A stretch of 64,000 bases of DNA from Saccharopolyspora oryzae (GTDB lineage Bacteria > Actinomycetota > Actinomycetes > Mycobacteriales > Pseudonocardiaceae): positions 1 through 64,000 of the forward strand of contig NZ_JAQGLA010000015.1 of the NCBI RefSeq assembly GCF_027853915.1, given 5' to 3'. This document shows, piece by piece, positions 34,542 through 41,756 of the stretch (position 1 is its first letter; the number at the start of each line of letters is the position of its first letter). The position numbers and the translations under genes are program-made. The notes beneath the pieces were generated by a model. It had not been told where the DNA came from. It searched no databases and was given only the letters and a program-made list of their open reading frames with translations.

Positions 34542-35367
34542 CTGCTCGGTCGTGCGGGCTCGTGCGGGCCGGAGTGCCCGGTCGAACCAGGGTACGGCCC
34601 GTTCGCACCGCTGAGCTCGCTTGGCACCGGTTCCGGCGCGGCGGATGTCAAGCCGACAGTCGGGCGTCGGCGGGCTCCGGCGCCGCCGGAATTGTGACCG
34701 TTCTCATGGCCGCCGCCGGGCCGGACCGGGCCCTTCGGCCCTGTTGCACGGCTTCGATCCTGGTCACAGTGTGACGCCACTCTCGACCGGGCGTTCGGGT
34801 GTACGCCTGCACTGTAATCGCGGTGCAGTACGACATTCCCCCGATCCGGGGATATGCAGTGGTGAGCGTCTCACCAACCAGCCGCGCGCGTGACCGCGCG
34901 GGCGCGTCCATCCCCTATTGTTGAGGAGACGTCACGCGAAGTCGGCGGAGCGGTAAACCCGGTGGTCAAACCGGACGCGAAGGCGAAAATTCGCAGGGCG
35001 GGGGCGACGGATCGAAGGCCAGACGCGGACCCGGTTCGCTCGGTTGCGGACAGTAACCGACCCGGTCACCGGACGAGTTCAGGTCTTGTGACCCGACTCC
35101 CCCACCGGACTCGTTCGCAGTGGATCTCTTCCTCTGGTGTGGACCACGGATGCGGCGCGCCCCCGATCGGGGCGACGATCCGCGACCACCCCCGAACCCG
35201 GAGGCCGATGCGGACACGCACCGCATCCAACTGATTGCCCAGCGAAGTGCACCCTGCCCCGTACGGGTGATCTGAGCGAAAGTCGCGAGCGTTTGAGCCC
35301 GCTAAGGCGTCACAACTGTGTTGCTCGGTCGATAAAGGGACCGGGAGGGAGCAGAAAGGGGAGAACC
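34542..35367. other. Long intergenic region upstream of ssgB
   Basis: More than 800 bp with no frame showing consistent third-position GC bias. It contains several short dyads, including CTGCAC...GTGCAG (about 34808-34829) and GGTGAGCGTCTCACC (about 34859-34873). It must hold the promoters of the TIGR02611 gene and of ssgB, which may be developmentally controlled, but I cannot identify the elements. Confidence 0.4.
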
Positions 35368-35793
35368 ATGCGTAACGATCACGTCACTCTGCGTTCCACT
35401 GCGGTCTTTGACCTCCTGGCCCCGCAGGCGCCTGCTGTGCCGGTCCAGGTCGAACTGCGCTACGACACCAGCGACCCCTACGCGGTCGTGGCCGCGTTCC
35501 GCACCGGCCGCGCCGGCTGGGTCGAGTGGGTGTTCGCCCGCGACCTGCTGGCCGACGGGCTGATCGCGCACGCCGGCGAAGGCGATGTCACCATCCGCCC
35601 GGCCGTCGACGACCCGGAGGTCGTGGCGATCGAGCTGAGCTCGCCGTCGGGCCACGCGGTGTTCGAGGCCTCGGCGCAGGAGCTGGCCGACTTCCTCGAC
35701 CGCACGTACGACGTCGTGGTCCCGGGCAACGAGAACCTGTGGGTCGACGTCGACGAGGCGCTGACCCGGCTGCTGCCCCACGACCTCGGCTGA
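35368..35793 (+). CDS. ssgB: SsgA-like sporulation/cell-division regulator (SsgB-type)
   Basis: A 141-residue SsgA-like protein. LRYDTSDPYAVVAAF (about 31-45), VEWVFARDLLADGL (about 52-65) and ELSSPSGHAVFEASAQELADFL (in parts, about 90-112) are the conserved SALP blocks and match SsgB best. In Streptomyces SsgB recruits FtsZ to future septum sites during sporulation, so this supports a sporulating actinomycete host. The ATG follows AAAGGGGAG. A very long upstream region suggests complex developmental regulation. A hairpin terminator separates it from the tRNA cluster. Confidence 0.88.
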   Translation: MRNDHVTLRSTAVFDLLAPQAPAVPVQVELRYDTSDPYAVVAAFRTGRAGWVEWVFARDLLADGLIAHAGEGDVTIRPAVDDPEVVAIELSSPSGHAVFEASAQELADFLDRTYDVVVPGNENLWVDVDEALTRLLPHDLG

Positions 35794-35806
35794 CCAGGAA
35801 CAACGG

Positions 35807-35829
35807 GCTCGGCGCGGACCGCGCCGAGC
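35807..35829 (+). terminator. Hairpin terminator after ssgB
   Basis: An 11-bp stem GCTCGGCGCGG/CCGCGCCGAGC with a minimal loop lies 14 bp after the stop. There is no T run. Confidence 0.65.
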
Positions 35830-35933
35830 GGCAGTTGGACCCCCCGTTGATCGCGCTCGAGGGCGTGGTCTAGAGTTCACTGTGCAACGCGGCGGACGGC
35901 CCCGGAAGCCCGGGACCTGGAAGTCGCAGGCAC

Positions 35934-36006
35934 GCGGATGTAGCGCAGCTGGTAGCGCATCACCTTGCCAAGGTGAGGGTCGCGGGTTCGAGTCCCGTCA
36001 TCCGCT
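35934..36006 (+). tRNA. tRNA-Gly, anticodon GCC
   Basis: Acceptor GCGGATG/CATCCGC, anticodon stem TCACC/GGTGA with loop TTGCCAA (anticodon GCC), T arm GCGGG-TTCGAGT-CCCGT (standard apart from the last pair) and discriminator T. CCA is not encoded. First of three clustered tRNA genes. Confidence 0.95.
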
Positions 36007-36053
36007 CTGGATCCTCTGGCGTTCCAGCCGATTCCGGTGTGGAAGCGGAGTCC

Positions 36054-36125
36054 GGCGGAGTGGCCGAGTGGCTTAGGCAAGGGCCTGCAAAGCCCTGTAC
36101 GCGGGTTCGATTCCCGCCTCCGCCT
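36054..36125 (+). tRNA. tRNA-Cys, anticodon GCA
   Basis: Acceptor GGCGGAG/CTCCGCC, anticodon stem AGGGC/GCCCT with loop CTGCAAA (anticodon GCA), T loop GGGTTCGATTCCC and discriminator T as usual for tRNA-Cys. It lies 47 bp after tRNA-Gly and one base before tRNA-Val. Confidence 0.95.
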
Positions 36126-36126
36126 C

Positions 36127-36201
36127 GCGCGATTAGCTCAGTGGGAGAGCGCTACCTTGACACGGTAGAGGTCACTGGTTCAATCCCAGTATCGCGCACC
36201 A
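36127..36201 (+). tRNA. tRNA-Val, anticodon GAC
   Basis: Acceptor GCGCGAT/ATCGCGC, anticodon stem CTACC/GGTAG with loop TTGACAC (anticodon GAC) and T arm ACTGG-TTCAATC-CCAGT. The 3' end reads ACCA, so CCA appears to be genomically encoded, unlike its neighbours. The Gly-Cys-Val order is common in actinobacteria. Confidence 0.95.
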
Positions 36202-36213
36202 CATTCTTTTTCA

Positions 36214-36248
36214 AGCTCCTGTCGGCGAAAACGCCGACAGGAGCTTTT
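36214..36248 (+). terminator. Intrinsic terminator of the tRNA cluster
   Basis: Perfect 14-bp stem AGCTCCTGTCGGCG/CGCCGACAGGAGCT with an AAAA loop, followed by TTTT-type sequence. It starts 13 bp after tRNA-Val. Confidence 0.88.
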
Positions 36249-36332
36249 GCTTTCGGGCGTGGTTTCGATGCCCGTTTTCCGGGTCCCGCCATTGCGATCG
36301 GATTCCGGATCGTCTTGTCGGCCCTCTTGGAT

Positions 36333-36929
36333 TCAGAGCACGGCCGGCAACGTCGAGACCTGTTTCGCGGTGGAGCTCACCTCCGCTGCGAGCGCCTCGA
36401 CCGACGCGGTTTCGGAGTCGTGCACGATGCGGGTCGAGGCGATGCTCGCGCCGCAGAACCCGAAGATGCCGTGCTCGATCTGAGTCCGGAGTGCGTTGCC
36501 GTAGCCGTGGCGTTCGTATCCGTCCGCATCACCACCTGCCACGGCCAGCAGGTGCACGCTCAGCTGATCCAGCTTGGGGAGCACGCCGCCGACCGGGGAG
36601 TACTCGAAGGCCCAGCCGTTGACGAACACCCGGTCGATCCATCCCTTCAGCAGGGCCGGCATGGACCACCAGTACACCGGGAAGACGAGCACCAACTGCT
36701 GGGCGCGGTCCAACCTCGCCTGCTCGGCCACGACATCCGGCGGTGTGGGCCCCTCGCCGCGGTAGTGCAGCAGGTCGGCTGCGGTGAAGCGGGGGTCGAA
36801 CGCTTCGGCCGCGAGGTCGACCAGCTCGGCGGACCTCCCGTCGTCCGAGAGAGCCGTGGTCACCTCGCGGGCGAGCCCGTGCGTCAGCGACGCGACATCG
36901 GGGTGGGCAACAACTACCAGACTGTGCAC
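36333..36929 (-). CDS. NAD(P)H:quinone oxidoreductase-like flavodoxin-fold protein
   Basis: A 198-residue flavodoxin_2 protein. The N-terminal strand-loop VVVAHPDVASLTHGLA binds FMN/FAD phosphate, and the core FPVYWWSMPALLKGWIDRVF is the hallmark of NQO1/MdaB/KefF-type two-electron quinone or azo reductases. It probably detoxifies quinones. It lies downstream of an NmrA-type gene on the same strand with an 82-bp gap and may share its transcript. Confidence 0.88.
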   Translation of the reverse strand: MHSLVVVAHPDVASLTHGLAREVTTALSDDGRSAELVDLAAEAFDPRFTAADLLHYRGEGPTPPDVVAEQARLDRAQQLVLVFPVYWWSMPALLKGWIDRVFVNGWAFEYSPVGGVLPKLDQLSVHLLAVAGGDADGYERHGYGNALRTQIEHGIFGFCGASIASTRIVHDSETASVEALAAEVSSTAKQVSTLPAVL

Positions 36930-37011
36930 TTGACGTTTCTCCTCAGCAGGAATTCGTGTGCCAGCAGAGCTTTTCGGGGGGCAGCCCTCCGAGCGGGGAG
37001 CTGCCGGGCGG

Positions 37012-37848
37012 TCATCGCTGCCAGGTTCCGGCCGCTGCGACCCTCACGACGTACTCCTCGAAGGTGCGGGGCGGTCGGCCCAGCACGGCGGCGACGTCGT
37101 CGGTCGTCCCGGCGATCACTCCGCGCTCCATCACGACGAACATCTCGGCGACGTGGTGGGCGTCGTCCTCGCTCAAGCCCTGGTCGACCAGGACCTCGGT
37201 GTACTCGGCCGGGGAGATCTGCTTGTAGGTGATGGGCTGCCCGGACGCCCGGGAGATCAGGTCGACAGCCTCGGCGAAGGTCAACGCGCGGGGTCCGGTG
37301 AGCTCGTAGACCTGTCCTTCGTGCCGACCGGGCTCGGCCAGCACCGCGTCCGCGACGTCGGCGACGTCCTCGAGGTCGATGAACGGCTCGGGAACTGCGC
37401 CGGCCGGCAGTGCCAGCTCGCCGGCCCTCAGCGGGGCGCGGAAGAGGTCCTCGTCGAAGTTCTGGGCGAAGTTCGACGCCCGCAGCACGGTCCACTCCAG
37501 CGCCGAGCCGCGCACGGCGTCCTCGGCCGAACGCATGTCCAGTCCGAACGTCGTGTCGCCCCAGGTGTCGGCTCCGCGCCCGGAGAGCAGGACCAGACGT
37601 CGCACGCCGGCGGCCTCGGCCCGTCTCACGAACTCGTGCACCGGGCCGGGAACGGCCGGAGGCACGACGTAGACGGCGGCGACGCCCTGCAGCGCCGGAT
37701 CCCACCCGGCTGGGTCGGACCAGTCGAACGGCGTCCGGCTGGACCGGGATGCGGCGCGCACCGGGGTGCCGCGCAGCCGCAACCGGGCGGCGACCCGGCG
37801 ACCGGACTTGCCGGTGGCGCCGAGGACGAGGGTGGTGTCGTTGCTCAT
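37012..37848 (-). CDS. NmrA-like NAD(P)-binding oxidoreductase/regulator
   Basis: A 278-residue atypical short-chain dehydrogenase. The nucleotide motif is VLGATGKSGRRVA (residues 8-20). WTVLRASNFAQNF and PFIDLEDVADVADAVL are typical of the NmrA/QOR2-type NAD(P)H-binding family. Members act as redox-sensing regulators or quinone reductases. Its pairing with the flavodoxin-fold quinone reductase downstream suggests a quinone or redox-stress pair (inference). Confidence 0.85.
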   Translation of the reverse strand: MSNDTTLVLGATGKSGRRVAARLRLRGTPVRAASRSSRTPFDWSDPAGWDPALQGVAAVYVVPPAVPGPVHEFVRRAEAAGVRRLVLLSGRGADTWGDTTFGLDMRSAEDAVRGSALEWTVLRASNFAQNFDEDLFRAPLRAGELALPAGAVPEPFIDLEDVADVADAVLAEPGRHEGQVYELTGPRALTFAEAVDLISRASGQPITYKQISPAEYTEVLVDQGLSEDDAHHVAEMFVVMERGVIAGTTDDVAAVLGRPPRTFEEYVVRVAAAGTWQR

Positions 37849-37974
37849 GGCAGCGATTCAACCGAGCCACCTCGGACGAATCCATGGGTGAGAAGCTGGA
37901 TCGCCTGCGCGATCGTCCAAGCTGCCGCGAAGAGGTCGTGGCAGGTGGGCGTCTCGTTCCGGGAGAATGCGGGC

Positions 37975-38580
37975 ATGGTTGAGCAGAGCATCTGGATGCA
38001 GAAGGTCGCCGCCGATCCCGGGCACTCCTCCTGGTACGTCGAACGCTTCCGCTCCATGGCTCGCGCCGGGGACGACCTCGCCGGGGAGGCCCGCCTCGTG
38101 GACACCGCGGTGCCGCGCGGCGCCCGCATCCTCGACGCCGGGTGCGGTCCGGGCCGGGTCGGCGGCCAGTTGGCCGAAGCCGGGCACGACGTCGTCGGCG
38201 TCGATGTCGATCCGGTCCTGATCGAGGCCGCCGAGCAGGACCACCCGGGGCCGCGCTGGCTGGTCGGCGACCTGGCCGAGCTCGACCTCCCCGCCCGGGG
38301 CATCACCGCGCCGTTCGACGCGATCGTCTGCGCCGGGAACGTGATGACCTTCCTGGCGCCGAGCACGCGCAGTGCCGTGCTGGAGCGGTTCCGCGCGCAC
38401 CTCGCGCCGGGCGGCCGGGTCGTGATCGGCTTCGGTGCCGGCCGCGGCTACGAGTTCGCCGACTTCTTCGCCGACGCGGCGGCGGTCGGGCTCGAGCCCG
38501 ACCTGCTGCTGTCCACTTGGGACCTGCGCCCGTTCACCGACGACTCGACCTTCCTGGTGGCCCTCCTCCACGAGCGGTGA
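37975..38580 (+). CDS. Class I SAM-dependent methyltransferase
   Basis: A 201-residue methyltransferase. SAM motif I is ILDAGCGPGRVGGQLAEAGH (about 51-70), with the motif II acid in VGVDVDPVLIEAAEQ and motif post I in WLVGDLAEL. The start MVEQSIWMQKVAADPGHSSWYV fits a conserved actinobacterial group. The substrate is unknown. The promoter region is shared with the divergent NmrA gene. A long gap with two hairpins follows it. Confidence 0.87.
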   Translation: MVEQSIWMQKVAADPGHSSWYVERFRSMARAGDDLAGEARLVDTAVPRGARILDAGCGPGRVGGQLAEAGHDVVGVDVDPVLIEAAEQDHPGPRWLVGDLAELDLPARGITAPFDAIVCAGNVMTFLAPSTRSAVLERFRAHLAPGGRVVIGFGAGRGYEFADFFADAAAVGLEPDLLLSTWDLRPFTDDSTFLVALLHER

Positions 38581-38772
38581 ACACCGACCTCGTCCGCCCG
38601 CCCCAGCCCGCGTATCGCGGCCGAACCAGGTGGACGGCATCAGCTCAATCAAGCCACAGTGGACAAACCAAGGCGCCCGCGCTTCGCACCACCGAGGCCC
38701 ACCTGAAACTCCTGCCCCTGCCAGCTGCCGCAACGGCGAACCCCGCCGAGCCGCCCATTCCTGCTGGTCAAG

Positions 38773-38820
38773 GCTCGTGAGCACTTTGTGGCGCTATAAC
38801 CCCACAAAGTGCTCACGAGC
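38773..38820. terminator. 48-bp terminator palindrome (GTGAGTGCG family)
   Basis: Perfect 19-bp arms GCTCGTGAGCACTTTGTGG/CCACAAAGTGCTCACGAGC with a 10-nt loop. It lies in the convergent gap between the methyltransferase (stop 38580) and the cation efflux gene (stop 38992). The rest of 38581-38772 shows no gene. Confidence 0.7.
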
Positions 38821-38871
38821 GATGACCTGCCCAGGGAGTCCTCTCGCACCTCGTTCCGCCCCGGAGAACGC

Positions 38872-38911
38872 AATTTCAATGGAAATTGGACATGCGATTT
38901 CCATTGAAATT
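38872..38911 (-). repeat. 40-bp AT-rich hairpin, copy ii
   Basis: Arms AATTTCAATGGAAAT/ATTTCCATTGAAATT with loop TGGACATGCG, 80 bp past the stop of the cation efflux gene on the minus strand. Same size and loop pattern as the copies at 9449 and 62881. Confidence 0.7.
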
Positions 38912-38991
38912 GGACACCTCGGAACCCGAGTTCCGCAGCGCGGAACGAGTGCGTTGCCGGGCCTTCGACGTGTCCTGGGCTGACTCCGGCG

Positions 38992-39639
38992 TCAGCAGCA
39001 GTGTTCGCCGCGCCAGGCTTCTCGGCCCTCCTTGACCGCCACCACTGCGATCACCAGGGCTGCGATCGGGTCCGCCCAGTACCAGCCGAAGAGGGTGTTC
39101 AGCAGGAGGCCGATCAGCAGGACCCCGGAGAGGTAGGTGCACATGAGGGTTTGCTTCGAGTCGGCCACTGCGCTGTGCGAGCCGAGCTCGCGGCCCGCGC
39201 GTCGTTGGGCGTATGACAGCGCCGGCATGATCGCGAGGCTCAGCGCGGCCAGGACGATTCCCGCTGTCGAGTGCTCGGCTTCCGCTCCGCCGAGCAGCGC
39301 GCGCACCGACTCGACGGTGACGTAGGCCGCCAGCGCGAAGAACGACAGGCCGATGATCTTCAGCGCCACCCGCTCGCGCGCTTCCGGGTCCGAGCCGCTG
39401 AACTGCCACGCCACCGCCGCTGCCGAGGCGACCTCGATGGTCGAATCCAGGCCGAAGCCGATCAGGGCTGTGGAGGACGCGGCTCTGCCCGCTGCGATCG
39501 CCACGATCGCCTCGATGACGTTGTAGGTGATCGTCGCCGCGACGAACCAGCGGATCCGCCGGGTCAGCACCGCCCGGCGGGCGTCGCTCAACCCGACATC
39601 GACCGGGGCCGAGCAGCCGTCGGCGCAACCGTCACTCAC
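38992..39639 (-). CDS. Cation diffusion facilitator-type transporter
   Basis: A 215-residue membrane protein with about five helices and the CDF core. Helix 2 region TYNVIEAIVAIAAGR, GFGLDSTIEVASA (D and E in metal-site positions), SYAQRRAGRELGS and the second site SKQTLMCTYLS are visible. It lacks the large cytoplasmic C-terminal domain of full-length CDF proteins. An N-terminal CADGC and a terminal GEHCC could bind thiophilic metal. It overlaps the end of the ArsR/CmtR-type gene by 8 bp, so it is probably a metal-inducible efflux pump for Cd, Pb or Zn. Confidence 0.85.
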   Translation of the reverse strand: MSDGCADGCSAPVDVGLSDARRAVLTRRIRWFVAATITYNVIEAIVAIAAGRAASSTALIGFGLDSTIEVASAAAVAWQFSGSDPEARERVALKIIGLSFFALAAYVTVESVRALLGGAEAEHSTAGIVLAALSLAIMPALSYAQRRAGRELGSHSAVADSKQTLMCTYLSGVLLIGLLLNTLFGWYWADPIAALVIAVVAVKEGREAWRGEHCC

Positions 39640-39979
39640 CGGACAACTCCGCGCCGTAGTTCGGGCACAGGGCCACGGCTCGACCGGTCGCGGCCAGCAG
39701 CGCCTCGGCCGAGGCCAGCAGGTCCAGCAGCTCCGGACGGGCGAGCGAGTAGTACACCTGCCGGCCTTCGGGGCGGCCGGTCACGAGGGCGCAGTCCCGC
39801 AAGCACGCCACGTGCGCCGACACCGTGGACTGCGCCAGCCCCAGCTCGCTCACCAGGTCGGCCACGCGGGCCTCGCCGCCCGCCAGGCGCCGGACGATCG
39901 CCAGCCGCGTGCCGTCCGAGAGGCTGCGGAACAGCGACACCGCCGCGTCCAGCCCCTCGGCCGAACAATTCATCGTCAT
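39632..39979 (-). CDS. ArsR/SmtB-family metal sensor, CmtR-like
   Basis: A 115-residue winged-helix repressor. The recognition region is AQSTVSAHVACLRDCALV. C59 and C63 (CLRDC) and C105 (VALCPNYG) have the spacing of the Cd/Pb-binding C57, C61 and C102 of Mycobacterium CmtR, so it should release DNA on binding Cd(II) or Pb(II). It is first in an operon with the overlapping cation efflux gene. The divergent gene is the MerR/clamp fusion. ATG 39979 is used; a second ATG is two codons in. Confidence 0.87.
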   Translation of the reverse strand: MTMNCSAEGLDAAVSLFRSLSDGTRLAIVRRLAGGEARVADLVSELGLAQSTVSAHVACLRDCALVTGRPEGRQVYYSLARPELLDLLASAEALLAATGRAVALCPNYGAELSGE

Positions 39980-40016
39980 GTGGCGATGATAGCGCCGAGG
40001 GGCGATGGATCGTGGT

Positions 40017-40047
40017 TTGACCTTCGAGTTGGTCGAAGGTCGAGAAT
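40017..40047 (+). promoter_or_regulatory. MerR-type promoter with 19-bp spacer
   Basis: -35 TTGACC (40017-40022), a 19-bp spacer and -10-like GAGAAT (40042-40047). The spacer holds a dyad GACCTTCGA-GTTGG-TCGAAGGTC (40019-40041). Long spacers with such a dyad are the hallmark of MerR-family promoters. The predicted start of transcription is at or next to GTG 40055, which lacks a ribosome site, so the mRNA may be leaderless. Confidence 0.65.
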
Positions 40048-40054
40048 CGCTTTC

Positions 40055-41113
40055 GTGGACGACGAGTTGTTGAGCATCGGTTCCTTCGCCCGGGAGGTCG
40101 GGCTGACGCCGAGCGCGCTGCGGTTCTACGGCGACTGCGACGTGCTGGTACCCGCGCACGTCGACGCCGTGACCGGCTACCGCTTCTACTCCCCCGACCA
40201 GGTCGCGCGCGCTGTGCTGCTGCGCCGGCTGCGAGCGGCCGGAGTGCCGTTGCCCGAGGTCGGCGCGGTGCTCGACGGAACCGCCGAGCAGGCCCGCGCC
40301 GTGTTGGCAGCCCACGCCCAGCAGGCGCAGGAGGTGGCGGAGGCCGCGCAGGCGGCGATCGAGGCGATCTTGGATTCGCTCCCCGGCGGCGCGCGGCGGA
40401 CGTTGGCGCGCGTGGGCGGGGCGGAGCTTGCCAGTGCTGTGCGCCAGGTTTCGCCGTCGGTCGGCGATGGCGCCGCGCGGGCGGAGTTCCCCGTGCTGGG
40501 GTGCATCCTCGTCGAGCTGGACGACCAGGAAGTGCGGCTGGTCGCGACGGACCGCTACCGCCTGGCGGTGCGGACGCTGCGGGCCCGCGTCGAGGGTCCC
40601 GCGGCTCGTCTGGTGGTCGACGCCGCCGCATTCGGCGACGTCGCTTCCTGGGCGTTGCCGTTCGCCGAGGTCGGCATCGAGGTCGACGAGCGCGGAGCTC
40701 GGGTTCGCGGCGGAGGCCGGGCGCAGAACCTGCCGACGTCGGACGAGGGCTTCCCCGACTACCGGCTGATCCTGGACGCCCTGCCGAGCCCGCGGAACCG
40801 GCTCATCACCGATCGCAACGCCCTGCGAGCAGCGCTGCTCCGCTCCCCCGGTCCGGCCGTCCTGCGCACCGAGGACCAGCAACTCGCGATCTCGGGCGGG
40901 ACCTTCCAGCCCGCTGTCCACACTGGACCGCCGCTGCGCATCGCGTTCGACCCGGCGGTCCTCGTCCCGGCGCTGGAGGCCGGGGTGGGACCCGACGTGC
41001 TGCTGGAGATCTCCGCACCGGACCAGCCGGTCGTCGTCCGCTCCGCCGACCAGGGCAGCTTCACCACGCTGGTCATGCCCGTGCACACCGAAGGAACGAG
41101 GACAACACCGTGA
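40055..41113 (+). CDS. MerR helix-turn-helix fused to a DNA polymerase III beta-clamp-like domain
   Basis: A 352-residue fusion. Residues 1-75 form a MerR DNA-binding domain (LLSIGSFAREVGLTPSALRF, then GYRFYSPDQVARAVLLRRL), and a dimerising helix runs to about 108. The rest (about 115-350) resembles two domains of the sliding clamp: EFPVLGCILVELDDQEVRLVATDRYRLAVRTL is a clamp-like strand series ending in the DRYRLA box, and LPTSDEGFPDYRLIL is the clamp's loop. Two clamp domains in a MerR dimer could make a ring-like body. GTG 40055 is used (TTG 40067 possible). The stop overlaps the next start (GTGA). The promoter suggests autoregulation. Confidence 0.82.
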   Translation: MDDELLSIGSFAREVGLTPSALRFYGDCDVLVPAHVDAVTGYRFYSPDQVARAVLLRRLRAAGVPLPEVGAVLDGTAEQARAVLAAHAQQAQEVAEAAQAAIEAILDSLPGGARRTLARVGGAELASAVRQVSPSVGDGAARAEFPVLGCILVELDDQEVRLVATDRYRLAVRTLRARVEGPAARLVVDAAAFGDVASWALPFAEVGIEVDERGARVRGGGRAQNLPTSDEGFPDYRLILDALPSPRNRLITDRNALRAALLRSPGPAVLRTEDQQLAISGGTFQPAVHTGPPLRIAFDPAVLVPALEAGVGPDVLLEISAPDQPVVVRSADQGSFTTLVMPVHTEGTRTTP

Positions 41114-41742
41114 GCCCCGACAACCCCGTCGTGCAGCTGTGCTCGCAAGGCATGCAGGCCGAGGCCGAAGGCCGCGCCGACGACGCGCGCGAGCACTTCC
41201 AGCAGGCCTGGGACCGGGCCGCCGACGACTACGAAGCCAGCATCGCCGCCCACTACCTGGCCCGGCACCAACCGAACCCCGAGCAGGCGCTGCGCTGGAA
41301 CCGGGAAAGCTTGGAGCGCGCCGAACGGGTCGGCGACGAGCGGGTCACCGGGTTCTTCGCCTCGCTGCACCTGAACCTGGCGAAGTCGTACCAAGACTTG
41401 GACCAGCCGGACCGGGCGCACGAGCACTTCGCCTCGGCCGCCGAGCACGTCGACGACGTCCCGCCGGGGCAGTACGCGGACTGGACCCGGTACGCCATCG
41501 CCGAAGGGCTGCGCCCGACCAACCCCGCCGACGAGCTGCTGGACGAGCTGATCGCGAAGTTCTGCGAGCGGCAGAACCTGAAAGCGCTCGCCATCGTCCT
41601 GCCCGCGCGGCTGGGCGACCTCGGCACCGACGACGACCGCATGCGCCTGCGCACCGCCCTGCACATGCTGCACGCGTCCCGCAGCCTGCCCGACACCGAA
41701 CAGGACTCCCTCAGCCGGGCGATCACCGCGCTGACCGCCTGA
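41110..41742 (+). CDS. TPR-like helical protein coupled to the MerR/clamp gene
   Basis: A 210-residue all-helical protein with tetratricopeptide-like repeats: GMQAEAEGRADDAREHFQQAWDR (in parts, 15-37), a middle HLNLAKSYQDLDQPDRAHEH (about 79-98) and a C-terminal LRTALHMLHASRSLPDTEQD. It is likely a protein-interaction module. Its GTG overlaps the stop of the MerR/clamp gene by 4 bp, so the two are made together and may interact. No enzymatic motif is seen. Confidence 0.8.
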   Translation: MSPDNPVVQLCSQGMQAEAEGRADDAREHFQQAWDRAADDYEASIAAHYLARHQPNPEQALRWNRESLERAERVGDERVTGFFASLHLNLAKSYQDLDQPDRAHEHFASAAEHVDDVPPGQYADWTRYAIAEGLRPTNPADELLDELIAKFCERQNLKALAIVLPARLGDLGTDDDRMRLRTALHMLHASRSLPDTEQDSLSRAITALTA

Positions 41743-41756
41743 CGCTCCAAGCGGGC

